DNA from: an uncultured Bacilli bacterium
GTDB taxonomy: Bacteria; Bacillota_I; Bacilli_A; RF39; UBA660
Direction of reading: 5' to 3'
DNA length: 38,810 bases
Assembly (NCBI GenBank): GCA_934089255.1
Contig: CAKOJI010000009.1
Coordinates: 1-38,810 of the forward strand
Both the position numbers and the translations under genes were made by a program. Positions 25,170 through 32,999 of the stretch are shown piece by piece (position 1 is the first letter of the stretch; every line of letters starts with the position of its first letter). The notes under the pieces are model-generated. The model was given only the letters and a program-made list of their open reading frames with translations. It was not told where the DNA came from and searched no databases.

Positions 25170-26534
25170 ATGGAAAGTTTAGAATATGGATTAAATGGGA
25201 GTAATGGAATAGCTGATGCTACAATGTTAAACTCAACAATGAGCTTATTATTTATGGGAATGGTAATATTTAGTTCAATACTTTCACTAATAATGATTAT
25301 AAGCTTATGGAAAATATTTACTAAAGGAAATAAACCGGGATGGGCTTCATTAATACCATTCTATAATATGATAGTACTAACACAAATAGCAGATTTATCA
25401 ATAGTTTATTTCATTTTATTATTAGTACCAATCGTTCAAATTTATGCAATTATTAAAATTTATATAAATATTGCAAAGAAATTTGGTAAATCAAGTTCTT
25501 TTGCTATTGGATTGGTTTTCTTACCAATAATATTTTTCCCAATTTTAGCATTTTCTGATGAAGAAGTAAAAACACCTACAGAAACTAATAATAATAACTT
25601 TAATCCTGAAAATGTTATAAATAACAAAGAAGAACAAACTAATACTACTAATATTGATAATGGAATACCAACAACTATTAATTCAAATATAGAAAGTGTT
25701 AAAAATGAAGAACCAAATACTAACGGAGAAAACGTATTAAATTCAAATAATAAATCTACAGAAGTTACAAAAAATGATTTAAATACAAACTTAAATGTAG
25801 ATAGTAGTTTAAATACAGTTAATAATAATTTAACGACAGACTCTATGAGTACAAATAGTACTAACTTAAATAATGAACAAGTTGTAGATAATAATGATTT
25901 AAATACTTTAAAATCTAATAATGTAGTTAATGAGTCAAATAATATAGAACCAGTAGTATTAAAATCATTAGAAGAAGAAAATGCAAAATTAAATAGTGAT
26001 AAAGTAGTAGATAATACTCTAGAAACAAATAATCTAACTCAAGAAGTAACTAATAATGAACCTATAGTTAATAATAACGTAAATGCATTTAATCAAACAC
26101 CTATAGTAAAACCTGAAAATTTAAATATAAATAACGCATTTAATGAACCAAATACTAACCCTGTTCAAAATAATACTATAAATAATAATGAGTTAGCAAA
26201 TAATACTGAAACTGTAAATCAAACTACAACGGTTGATGCATTTAATCAAAAACCCGAATTAAATAATGAAGTAGAAAATTTAAACGTAAATAATAATCAA
26301 GAATTAAACACTAAAACAAATCAAAATACTACTAATGAAGTTCCAGAACAATTAAATATTAATTCAGAAACTACATCAAATACTGTTGAAACACTAGATA
26401 GCCAAAGTAATATAAACTTAGATATACCAACAGTTAATACAACTGATGTAAACGTAAAAAAATGTAAAAATTGTGGTAATGAAATGCCTAGTATAGTTTC
26501 CGTATGTCCTAACTGTGGAACTGACAACGAATAG
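25170..26534 (+). CDS. DUF5684-like membrane protein with Asn/Thr-rich linker and C-terminal zinc ribbon
   Basis: 454 residues. Three hydrophobic helices (about 25-47, 70-90, 108-128) with GWASLIPFYNMIVLTQI between the first two match DUF5684, a small membrane domain common in Bacillota and often linked to signal peptidase-like proteins. Residues ~135-425 form a low-complexity region extremely rich in Asn, Thr, Glu and Val, with loosely repeated units such as VNNN, NTNLN and TPIVKPENLN. The last ~25 residues are a zinc ribbon: KCKNCGNEMP...VCPNCGTDNE. The start is odd: the only purine-rich SD (GAGAGGAG, about 25128-25135) is ~35 bases upstream of ATG 25170, and an in-frame TAG at 25146 excludes an earlier start. 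Function unknown. Confidence 0.8.
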   Translation: MESLEYGLNGSNGIADATMLNSTMSLLFMGMVIFSSILSLIMIISLWKIFTKGNKPGWASLIPFYNMIVLTQIADLSIVYFILLLVPIVQIYAIIKIYINIAKKFGKSSSFAIGLVFLPIIFFPILAFSDEEVKTPTETNNNNFNPENVINNKEEQTNTTNIDNGIPTTINSNIESVKNEEPNTNGENVLNSNNKSTEVTKNDLNTNLNVDSSLNTVNNNLTTDSMSTNSTNLNNEQVVDNNDLNTLKSNNVVNESNNIEPVVLKSLEEENAKLNSDKVVDNTLETNNLTQEVTNNEPIVNNNVNAFNQTPIVKPENLNINNAFNEPNTNPVQNNTINNNELANNTETVNQTTTVDAFNQKPELNNEVENLNVNNNQELNTKTNQNTTNEVPEQLNINSETTSNTVETLDSQSNINLDIPTVNTTDVNVKKCKNCGNEMPSIVSVCPNCGTDNE

Positions 26535-26552
26535 TTTTCCTATTCGTTTTTT
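26526..26552 (+). terminator. Intrinsic terminator overlapping the stop codon
   Basis: Nine-base stem AACGAATAG/CTATTCGTT with loop TTTTC and T-tract; the left arm contains the TAG stop. Confidence 0.9.
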
Positions 26553-26553
26553 C

Positions 26554-26582
26554 TTTACAATTTTTAATAATAACTTTATAAT
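26554..26582 (+). promoter_or_regulatory. Promoter of the 26600-27768 unit
   Basis: TTTACA, 17-base spacer, TATAAT (26577-26582), directly behind the preceding terminator. Confidence 0.75.
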
Positions 26583-26599
26583 TATTATAGGGCGATAAT

Positions 26600-27508
26600 A
26601 TGAGAGATTCTGAATCATTAAAGATTACTTTAAATAGTTTAAAAAATAGATACAAAACTGCAACTAATGAAAGTGATAAAATAAGAGCACAACAATTATA
26701 TAAAATGTTTATAAAAGATTTAATAAAGAGCGATCCAAAATATTTTGAACAATACAAACAAGATATAAAAGAGTTAGGTATTGATTCCAATATTAACAAC
26801 GTATACCTAACAAAAGAAAAATCAAAAATAAATGAAGAAAAAAAAGAGATAGTATCTATTAAAGAAGATAAATTTATAACAAAATTAAAAGAAGATATAG
26901 AAAATATTAATACTTTATCATTTATTACGTGGTTAAATAATTATAAAGAATATATCAAAACCATAGATAATAAAAAAGAACTAAATAATAAAGTTATTGT
27001 ATTATTAAATAGTAAAAATTTAGATACTAAATATAAGAAAATGTTTATAAATGCAATGGATGAAAAAAATAATATAAAAAGCGATGCAATAAAAAAAGTT
27101 GAAGAAAAAAAAGACAAAGTAGATAATAAAGATGAACCATTAAATATAGTTAGAGTAAAGAAAACATTTAATTCTAAAGTACAAAATATGGTTAAAGAAT
27201 TTAATATGAATAAACTACTTAAAGAACATAATCTAACTTTAGAAAATAATAAAATTGTAGATAAACTTGGTAATGTATTATTTGGAAAAGGTATTGCTGG
27301 TATTTTATATAGAGTAATAAAAAGAAAAGTATTAAATAATAGTGATGATGGTAAAATAGATAAAAATTATAAAAAAAATAGATACTTATCAATGCTACTT
27401 AGTATGAAAAATAAAAATGAATATAAGAAAAAATTTACTGACTATGAAGAACAAGAAGAAACAGAAGAGAATAATTTAATCCAAAAAGGAATGGGGAAGG
27501 TTAAATGA
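26600..27508 (+). CDS. Unknown Lys-rich helical protein
   Basis: 302 residues, not recognised. It is strongly charged and mostly helical: ESDKIRAQQLYKMFIKDLIK near the start looks like a paired-helix bundle, a variable Lys/Glu-rich centre follows, and the C-terminal third is basic (LYRVIKRKVL; KNRYLSMLLSMKNKN), ending in an acidic cluster. There is no signal peptide and no enzyme motif; a nucleic-acid-binding or scaffold role is only a guess. The SD is weak (AGGG). The stop TGA overlaps the ATG of the next gene (ATGA), giving coupling, and a TAG follows at once. Confidence 0.7.
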   Translation: MRDSESLKITLNSLKNRYKTATNESDKIRAQQLYKMFIKDLIKSDPKYFEQYKQDIKELGIDSNINNVYLTKEKSKINEEKKEIVSIKEDKFITKLKEDIENINTLSFITWLNNYKEYIKTIDNKKELNNKVIVLLNSKNLDTKYKKMFINAMDEKNNIKSDAIKKVEEKKDKVDNKDEPLNIVRVKKTFNSKVQNMVKEFNMNKLLKEHNLTLENNKIVDKLGNVLFGKGIAGILYRVIKRKVLNNSDDGKIDKNYKKNRYLSMLLSMKNKNEYKKKFTDYEEQEETEENNLIQKGMGKVK

Positions 27509-27768
27509 TAGAAAGTGGATCAATAGTATCATTATCAAATAATAAAAAATATATGATAACAGATTCAACATATGAAAATGGTATTCTTTACTATTTAACT
27601 TTAGAAGTTGATTATAATACAGAAATGCCAAAAGATGAAAGTGTATTTTTTAAAGACAGCGATAATAATACTTTAACACCAATTACTAATGAAAGTGATA
27701 TTGATTTTTTAAAAACAGTATTTGTTAATAAATTTTTAAGTAGTTATATGGAAAATGATGAAGATTAA
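27505..27768 (+). CDS. Small unknown protein coupled to the 26600 gene
   Basis: 87 residues. ATG overlaps the upstream stop by four bases, so the two are translated together and may interact. The first half looks like a small beta-barrel (SGSIVSLSNNKKYMITDS; GILYYLTLEVDYNT), reminiscent of DUF1292-like or SH3-like folds, with an acidic helical tail (FLSSYMENDED). I cannot name a family. A hairpin terminator follows immediately, before parE. Confidence 0.7.
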   Translation: MIESGSIVSLSNNKKYMITDSTYENGILYYLTLEVDYNTEMPKDESVFFKDSDNNTLTPITNESDIDFLKTVFVNKFLSSYMENDED

Positions 27769-27790
27769 ACTTTACGTTTAGTCTTTATTT
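27763..27790 (+). terminator. Intrinsic terminator before parE
   Basis: Stem GATTAAAC/GTTTAGTC (one G-U pair) with loop TTTAC and T-rich tail; overlaps the stop codon. Confidence 0.75.
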
Positions 27791-27803
27791 AATTCTTTTT
27801 TTA

Positions 27804-27812
27804 TGATAAAAT
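27804..27812 (+). promoter_or_regulatory. Candidate extended -10 for parE
   Basis: TGATAAAAT fits TGn plus TAAAAT; no convincing -35. SD AGGGTG precedes ATG 27835. Confidence 0.45.
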
Positions 27813-27834
27813 TTAATAGGAATAGGGTGTAAGA

Positions 27835-29739
27835 ATGGCAAAATATGATGAAAGTTCAATAAAAATATTAGAAGGTCTAGAAGCAGTAAGAAAAAGACCT
27901 GGTATGTATATTGGATCAACAGATAAAAGAGGACTTCACCATTTAGCATGGGAGATAATTGATAATTCAATAGATGAAATTATTAATGGTTTTGGTTCTA
28001 AAATAAAAATAACAATAAATTCTGATGGTAGCCTAACAGTTAGAGATAATGGTAGAGGAGTACCAATTGGAAAACACGCAAGCGGTAAAAGTACTCCTGA
28101 GGTAATATATACAATACTTCATGCTGGAGGAAAATTTTCAGAAAGTGGATACAAGGTATCTGGTGGATTGCACGGTGTAGGTGCAAGTGTAGTTAATGCA
28201 TTAAGTGAATGGATGAACGTTACTATTTATAGAGATGGACTAATTAGTGTTATAAAATTCGTTGATGGTGGAAAAGTAAGTGAACCTTTAAAAATAGTAG
28301 GTAAAACAAAAGAAACTGGTACAGAAGTAACATTTATGCCAGATAAAGAAATATTTAAAACAACACAATTTTCATTCACTACACTTTGTGAAAGAATGCA
28401 AGAAAGTGCATTTTTATTAAAAAATTTAACTGTAGAAATAATTGATGTTGTAGATGAATTAGATGTTACATATCACTATGAAAATGGTTTAATATCTTTT
28501 GTTGAATACATAAATGAAAAAAGAAATCCGCTACATAAAATTGTTCCAATACGTGGTATAAAAAATGATATAGAAGTTGATATTGCATTACAATACACAG
28601 ACTCTTATAGTGAAGATATATTATCATTTGTAAATAATGTAAAGACAAGTGATGGTGGTACACATGAAGTAGGATTTAAAACGGGTATTACTAAAGTATT
28701 TAATGATTATGCTAGAACTAATAATATTTTAAAAAGTAAAGATTCAAATTTTGATGGTAGTGACGTAAGAGAAGGATTAACTGCAGTAATTAATTTAAAA
28801 ATTCCAGAAAAGTTTTTACAATTCGAAGGACAAACTAAAGGTAAATTAGGTACACCTGAAGCAAGACCTGTAGTAGAATCTATAGTATATGACAACTTAA
28901 AATTCTTTTTAGAAGAAAATAGAGATGTTGCAGTTACAATAATAGAAAAGGCTTTAAAAAGTAAAAATGCACGTGAAGCAGCTAGAAAAGCAAGAGAAGA
29001 AGCTAGAAATGGTAAAAGTAAAAAAAATGAAGCAAAAAGTTTAAGTGCTAAATTGACACCTCCTCAAACAAGAAATCCTAAAATTAATGAATTATTTATA
29101 GTAGAAGGAAATTCAGCAGGAGGAACTGCAAAAAAAAGTAGAGATAGAAAATTCCAAGCAATACTTCCTCTAAGAGGAAAAATAATTAATACTGAAAAGG
29201 CTAATCTAAGTGATATATTTAAAAATGAAGAAATAAATACTATAATTCATTGTATTGGTGCAGGAGTTGGAAATGATTTTGATGTAAAAGATATTAATTA
29301 CGATAAAGTTATAATTACTACCGATGCCGATGATGATGGTGCACATATTCAGTGTTTACTATTAACATTCTTCTATAGATTTATGAAACCATTAATAGAA
29401 ACAGGACATTTATATATAGCAATGCCTCCGCTTTTTAGAGTTGATTATAATAAAGAAACTAAATATTTTTGGACAAATGAAGAATTAAAAGAATATACAA
29501 GTGGTAAAACAAATTATAAAGTTCAAAGATATAAAGGGTTAGGTGAAATGAATCCAGGACCATTCTGGGAAACTACTATGTGTCCAGAAACTAGAAACTT
29601 AATAAAGGTTTCAATTAATGATGCTGTATTAGCAGAAAAAAGAGTTAATACATTAATGGGTGATGTAGTAGAACCACGTAAAGAATGGATTAACGAAAAC
29701 GTAGAATTTTCTCTAGAAGATGATTTTAAAATAAATTAA
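27835..29739 (+). CDS. parE: DNA topoisomerase IV subunit B (ParE)
   Basis: 634 residues. This ATPase subunit of topoisomerase IV decatenates chromosomes. The GHKL ATPase has LEGLEAVRKRPGMYIGST, DNSIDE, DNGRGVPIG and GGLHGVGASVVNAL; the transducer carries QFEGQTKGKLGTPEAR; the TOPRIM has IVEGNSAGG and TDADDDGAHIQ. ParE is preferred over GyrB because GFGSKIKITINSDGSLTV, HASGKSTPEV, ESAFLLKNL and ARKAREEARNGK follow the ParE pattern. In EGDSAGG the Asp is replaced by Asn (residue 426); the catalytic Glu424 and the DxD are intact. parC, usually next, is absent; ssb follows after a terminator. Confidence 0.93.
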   Translation: MAKYDESSIKILEGLEAVRKRPGMYIGSTDKRGLHHLAWEIIDNSIDEIINGFGSKIKITINSDGSLTVRDNGRGVPIGKHASGKSTPEVIYTILHAGGKFSESGYKVSGGLHGVGASVVNALSEWMNVTIYRDGLISVIKFVDGGKVSEPLKIVGKTKETGTEVTFMPDKEIFKTTQFSFTTLCERMQESAFLLKNLTVEIIDVVDELDVTYHYENGLISFVEYINEKRNPLHKIVPIRGIKNDIEVDIALQYTDSYSEDILSFVNNVKTSDGGTHEVGFKTGITKVFNDYARTNNILKSKDSNFDGSDVREGLTAVINLKIPEKFLQFEGQTKGKLGTPEARPVVESIVYDNLKFFLEENRDVAVTIIEKALKSKNAREAARKAREEARNGKSKKNEAKSLSAKLTPPQTRNPKINELFIVEGNSAGGTAKKSRDRKFQAILPLRGKIINTEKANLSDIFKNEEINTIIHCIGAGVGNDFDVKDINYDKVIITTDADDDGAHIQCLLLTFFYRFMKPLIETGHLYIAMPPLFRVDYNKETKYFWTNEELKEYTSGKTNYKVQRYKGLGEMNPGPFWETTMCPETRNLIKVSINDAVLAEKRVNTLMGDVVEPRKEWINENVEFSLEDDFKIN

Positions 29740-29773
29740 AAATATATAAAAATTTATAATGTGTAATAAAATT

Positions 29774-29814
29774 AAAACAGATTCTGATAATTACTTTTAA
29801 GAATCTGTTTTTTA
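29774..29814 (+). terminator. Intrinsic terminator of parE
   Basis: Eleven-base stem AAACAGATTCT/AGAATCTGTTT with a 14-base loop and T-tract. The 162-base gap to ssb otherwise holds A+T-rich sequence with several TATAAT-like boxes, none with a clear -35. Confidence 0.9.
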
Positions 29815-29901
29815 GTTATAAAAATTAAACTAAATAAATATTTTTGTTCTTTGATATATATAATTTTTTTTGATAATCTTTTCTAAGAAAGGAGAAATAA
29901 T

Positions 29902-30234
29902 ATGAAAAATCTTGTATTTTTAATAGGAAGACTTACAGAAGAACCTATTGTAAAAGTAAGTGAAAACAATAAAAATCATTGCGTTATAACACTAGCAGTA
30001 CAACGTGATTTTAAAAATTCTGAAGGTGTTTACGTAAGTGATTTTATAAGATGTTCTTTGTGGAACGCAGTTGCTACAAAAGTAAGTGAATATTGTAACA
30101 AAGGTGATCTTATTGGAATAAAGGGAAGAATACAAAATAGATCTTATGTAGAAAATGAAGAAACAAAATACATTACAGAAATAATTGCAGATAAAGTAAG
30201 TTTCTTATCAAGTAGAAAAACTGAAGAAGAATAA
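29902..30234 (+). CDS. ssb: Single-stranded DNA-binding protein, short form
   Basis: 110 residues, one OB fold. The start KNLVFLIGRLTEEPIVK, then LAVQRDFKN, DFIRCSLWNAVATKVSEYCNKGDLIGIKGR and the end YITEIIADKVSFL (split here by gaps) are classic SSB. It lacks the usual disordered tail and the acidic DDDIPF-type tip that recruits repair and replication partners; it ends in RKTEEE. This makes it more like B. subtilis SsbB (competence) or an accessory SSB than the replicative SsbA, which may be elsewhere with rpsF/rpsR. SD AAAGGAG is strong. Confidence 0.9.
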   Translation: MKNLVFLIGRLTEEPIVKVSENNKNHCVITLAVQRDFKNSEGVYVSDFIRCSLWNAVATKVSEYCNKGDLIGIKGRIQNRSYVENEETKYITEIIADKVSFLSSRKTEEE

Positions 30235-30256
30235 AAAAACATACCTATTGTATGTT
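30233..30256 (-). terminator. Intrinsic terminator of the minus-strand gene at 30255-31274
   Basis: Stem AACATAC/GTATGTT with a five-base loop; on the minus strand it is followed by a run of T (A-run 30233-30239). It lies directly after ssb and may limit antisense transcription. Confidence 0.8.
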
Positions 30257-31274
30257 AATCAAATTTTATCAAATCAAATTTATATAATGGATTAATTTGT
30301 TTTAAAGTTTTTAGTAATTTCTTATTAGATTCAATTGTTTGTATTTCGTATGATTTATCATTTTGGTCGTTTTGATCGTTATACGATAGAAAATTATTTA
30401 TCATATAAATTCTTAAATGTTTATCATTTGGTAAAACATAATTGTTGCTAGCAACGCATTTTTCTATAAAATCTAATGTTTTATTGTCATAGTCCTCTTC
30501 AATATCAGCGTTTTCACCAAAAAAGTTAATATTATCATCAAATTCTTCTTCACTATCATAATGATATGATGAATCAATATTGTGTAATTTTTCGTCTAAT
30601 TCGTCTTCATAGTTAAAAACAGTTATTTCTATAAAATTATCTGCTAAAATTTTTCTTACGGTAAATACTTTTAAAAAGTTTAAATCTTCGTTACTTAAAT
30701 TATATTTTTTCATAACCATCTTATCTAACTCTTTTGTATTAATAAACTTATTTAATTGTTCTTCTTGATTTGCATAGGAAAAATTAGAGATAAAATCAAT
30801 TATAATATTTAAATAATAATTAGAAATACTTTCAATTTTTGCAAAAGATTTTTGAATATCATTAAATAATTCTTTGTTTTTTTCTATAGTCTTTTTATTT
30901 AGATTAGGATTAATTTCAAAGCCATCATTTTTAATAAAAGATTTACTAGAAATATTTTTAAAAGCAAGTTCAGTAGTTTTTAATTTAAATGAAAATTCAC
31001 TAGAAGTCATCTCTTTTATTTTGGATAGGTTTTCTTTAATAAAATTTAAATATCTTTTATTTTTAGTCTCTATTGCATAAACTAAAGCATTTTCTAATAA
31101 TGTTACTTTATATTTATCAAAATAAGATTCATTAAATAAATTCAAAACCTTTATAGTAGGAGTTAAATTTAATTTAAGTGGGAAAGAAAAAGTGGTTTTA
31201 TCACTATTTATTAGTTTTTTAAGTTCATTGTCATAACTTAATTGAAGAATTATCTTTATAATTTCATTTTCCAT
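30255..31274 (-). CDS. Unknown protein
   Basis: 339 residues, not recognised, on the minus strand between ssb and the envelope cluster. It is predominantly helical, with no signal peptide or membrane segment. An acidic stretch (about 225-260, with DSEEEFDDN and DIEEDYDN) divides it. A near-duplicated DQNDQND occurs near the end. It has its own good promoter and terminator, so it is a real single-gene unit. The SD is GAGGTATTG, near ATG. No function can be proposed. Confidence 0.75.
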   Translation of the reverse strand: MENEIIKIILQLSYDNELKKLINSDKTTFSFPLKLNLTPTIKVLNLFNESYFDKYKVTLLENALVYAIETKNKRYLNFIKENLSKIKEMTSSEFSFKLKTTELAFKNISSKSFIKNDGFEINPNLNKKTIEKNKELFNDIQKSFAKIESISNYYLNIIIDFISNFSYANQEEQLNKFINTKELDKMVMKKYNLSNEDLNFLKVFTVRKILADNFIEITVFNYEDELDEKLHNIDSSYHYDSEEEFDDNINFFGENADIEEDYDNKTLDFIEKCVASNNYVLPNDKHLRIYMINNFLSYNDQNDQNDKSYEIQTIESNKKLLKTLKQINPLYKFDLIKFD

Positions 31275-31302
31275 ATCAATACCTCTTTTAAAATTACTTA
31301 CT

Positions 31303-31331
31303 ATTATACAAATAATAAGTAATTAAATCAA
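31303..31331 (-). promoter_or_regulatory. Promoter of the minus-strand gene
   Basis: On the minus strand, TTGATT, 17-base spacer, TATAAT. Confidence 0.75.
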
Positions 31332-31362
31332 CAAAAAATTATATATTTTAATAGGGTGAATT

Positions 31363-32124
31363 ATGAAATATTTTAAATTAATAGGAATTATGTCATTATT
31401 AGTATTTTCTTTTTATTTAACAGATTTAGCTACTGAGTTTGCAATTAACAGTAATCCATTAATGCAAACAATTAAAGATAATAGTAAAAATTATAATACA
31501 ACATCTGTAAATGCAACAATAAACAATAATACTATTATTCCTGGAATAAAAGGTAAAGTAGTTAATGAAATGGAAAGTTTTTTAAATATGAAAGATTTTG
31601 GATCATTTAATTCAAATTATTTATTATATGATTTTATAGAACCAGAAGTAAGTTTAAATGATAACAAAGAAAAAATAATTATATCAGGCAATAAAAAACT
31701 AAGACAAGTTACGTTATTAGTAAGAGACACTAATTTAATTGAATATTTAAAAAATAATAAATATAAGTATACAAAATTAATTAAATATGATGATTTATTA
31801 GATAAAGATAATGTAAATATTGAAAGTGATAGATTAAAGTTTTTAGATGTAGACACATTATTAAATAAAAAGAAATTAAATAATAAAATATGTGTTATAG
31901 ATTATTCTAATATAGAAAATTGTAAAAAGAAAAAATACTATATTGTTAAACCCAATATAGTTATTAAAAATAATAATATGGTAAGTAATATAAGCAATAT
32001 AGATAATGGTAGTATTATTTATTTAAGTGATAATTTATCCTTAGATAATTTAAAAATAATTATTAATTTAATAAAAAGAAAAGATATGAAACTAGTGTAT
32101 TTGAGTGAAATAATTAAAGAATAA
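31363..32124 (+). CDS. Membrane-anchored divergent polysaccharide-deacetylase-like protein
   Basis: 253 residues. An N-terminal hydrophobic segment (about 5-23) is followed by TIIPGIKGKVVN, NMKDFGSF, FIEPEVSLNDN and ISGNKKLRQVTLLV. This order resembles the region in front of and entering the NodB domain of a PdaB-like polysaccharide deacetylase family of Bacillota (recalled pattern, not searched). The end IIYLSDNLSLDNLKIII...KLVYLSEII fits the last strands of NodB. The metal-binding D-D and HxxxH motifs are not visible, so I infer a non-catalytic, shortened relative with an envelope role. It lies directly upstream of cdsA, where uppS normally is. SD AGGGTG. Confidence 0.65.
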   Translation: MKYFKLIGIMSLLVFSFYLTDLATEFAINSNPLMQTIKDNSKNYNTTSVNATINNNTIIPGIKGKVVNEMESFLNMKDFGSFNSNYLLYDFIEPEVSLNDNKEKIIISGNKKLRQVTLLVRDTNLIEYLKNNKYKYTKLIKYDDLLDKDNVNIESDRLKFLDVDTLLNKKKLNNKICVIDYSNIENCKKKKYYIVKPNIVIKNNNMVSNISNIDNGSIIYLSDNLSLDNLKIIINLIKRKDMKLVYLSEIIKE

Positions 32125-32160
32125 AATTTATTTCAATATCAATTGAATTTTATTGTTTCT
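32120..32160 (+). terminator. Possible terminator before cdsA
   Basis: Stem AATAAAATT/AATTTTATT with an inner CAAT/ATTG helix and one-sided bulge, then T-rich sequence. The cdsA -35 is embedded in it. Confidence 0.4.
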
Positions 32161-32171
32161 TTTGTTATACT
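32143..32171 (+). promoter_or_regulatory. Promoter of cdsA-rseP
   Basis: TTGAAT, 17-base spacer, TATACT (32166-32171) with TGT just upstream (extended -10). Confidence 0.7.
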
Positions 32172-32195
32172 TATTTTAGAAATGGTAGGGATAAC

Positions 32196-32990
32196 ATGAA
32201 AAAAAGAATAATAAGTGCAATTATAATGCTTATGATAGTAATTCCACTAATTATAATTGGTGGAGTACCATATAGTTTAGCAGTTGGATTATTAGGTTGT
32301 GCTGCTTTTAAAGAATTAATTGATTTAAGAAAAGATAAAGGTAATGAGTATCCATTTATAATGAAATATATTGGATTAATATCAATGCTTTTATTAATAT
32401 ATTCAAACTTTGAAAAGTATGGATTATTATTTGGAGTATCTTATAAATTATTATGTGAAATTATTTTAGCTATATGTATTCCAACTATAATGTATAAAAA
32501 AAATTATAATATAAAAGATGCCTTTTCATTGCTAAGTAATGTATTATTTTTAGGAATAGGTTTTAACTTATTAATTTCTGTATATAATTATGGAGTTAAG
32601 TATTTTATTATGTTAATACTTATAACAATTTTAACTGATACATTTGCATTATTTGGCGGTAAATTGGTTGGTAAACACAAATTTACTAGTATTAGTCCAA
32701 ATAAAACTATTGAAGGATGTATTATTGGAACAATAATATCTACATTTGTTGCAACAATGTATTATATAAATATAATAGGAAATACTACTAATATATTTAA
32801 AATTGTTTCTTTGATAGCATTACTAAGTATAATTGGACAATGTGGTGATTTATTCTTTAGTGCAATAAAAAGAGAAAATAATAAAAAAGATTTTAGTAAC
32901 TTAATACCCGGACATGGTGGTATATTAGATAGACTAGATAGTATTATATTTGTTATGTTTGCATTTATAATTATTATTGGTGCTTTATAG
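32196..32990 (+). CDS. cdsA: Phosphatidate cytidylyltransferase
   Basis: 264 residues, polytopic (about seven or eight helices). It converts phosphatidate and CTP to CDP-diacylglycerol, the precursor of phosphatidylglycerol and cardiolipin. The family signature S-x-I-K-R-x4-K-D...PGHGG-x-LDR-x-D is complete near the C-terminus (SAIKRENNKKDF, then IPGHGGILDRLDS). ATG with AGGGATA upstream. rseP starts nine bases after the stop, so both form one operon. In most Bacillota uppS precedes and dxr lies between the two; both are missing here. Confidence 0.96.
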   Translation: MKKRIISAIIMLMIVIPLIIIGGVPYSLAVGLLGCAAFKELIDLRKDKGNEYPFIMKYIGLISMLLLIYSNFEKYGLLFGVSYKLLCEIILAICIPTIMYKKNYNIKDAFSLLSNVLFLGIGFNLLISVYNYGVKYFIMLILITILTDTFALFGGKLVGKHKFTSISPNKTIEGCIIGTIISTFVATMYYINIIGNTTNIFKIVSLIALLSIIGQCGDLFFSAIKRENNKKDFSNLIPGHGGILDRLDSIIFVMFAFIIIIGAL

Positions 32991-32999
32991 GAGGGTACA

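Noticed and set aside
25570..26450. Asn-rich repeats of the DUF5684-like gene as a CRISPR or tandem DNA repeat
   Set aside because: The units are irregular in length and sequence at DNA level; this is protein low complexity.
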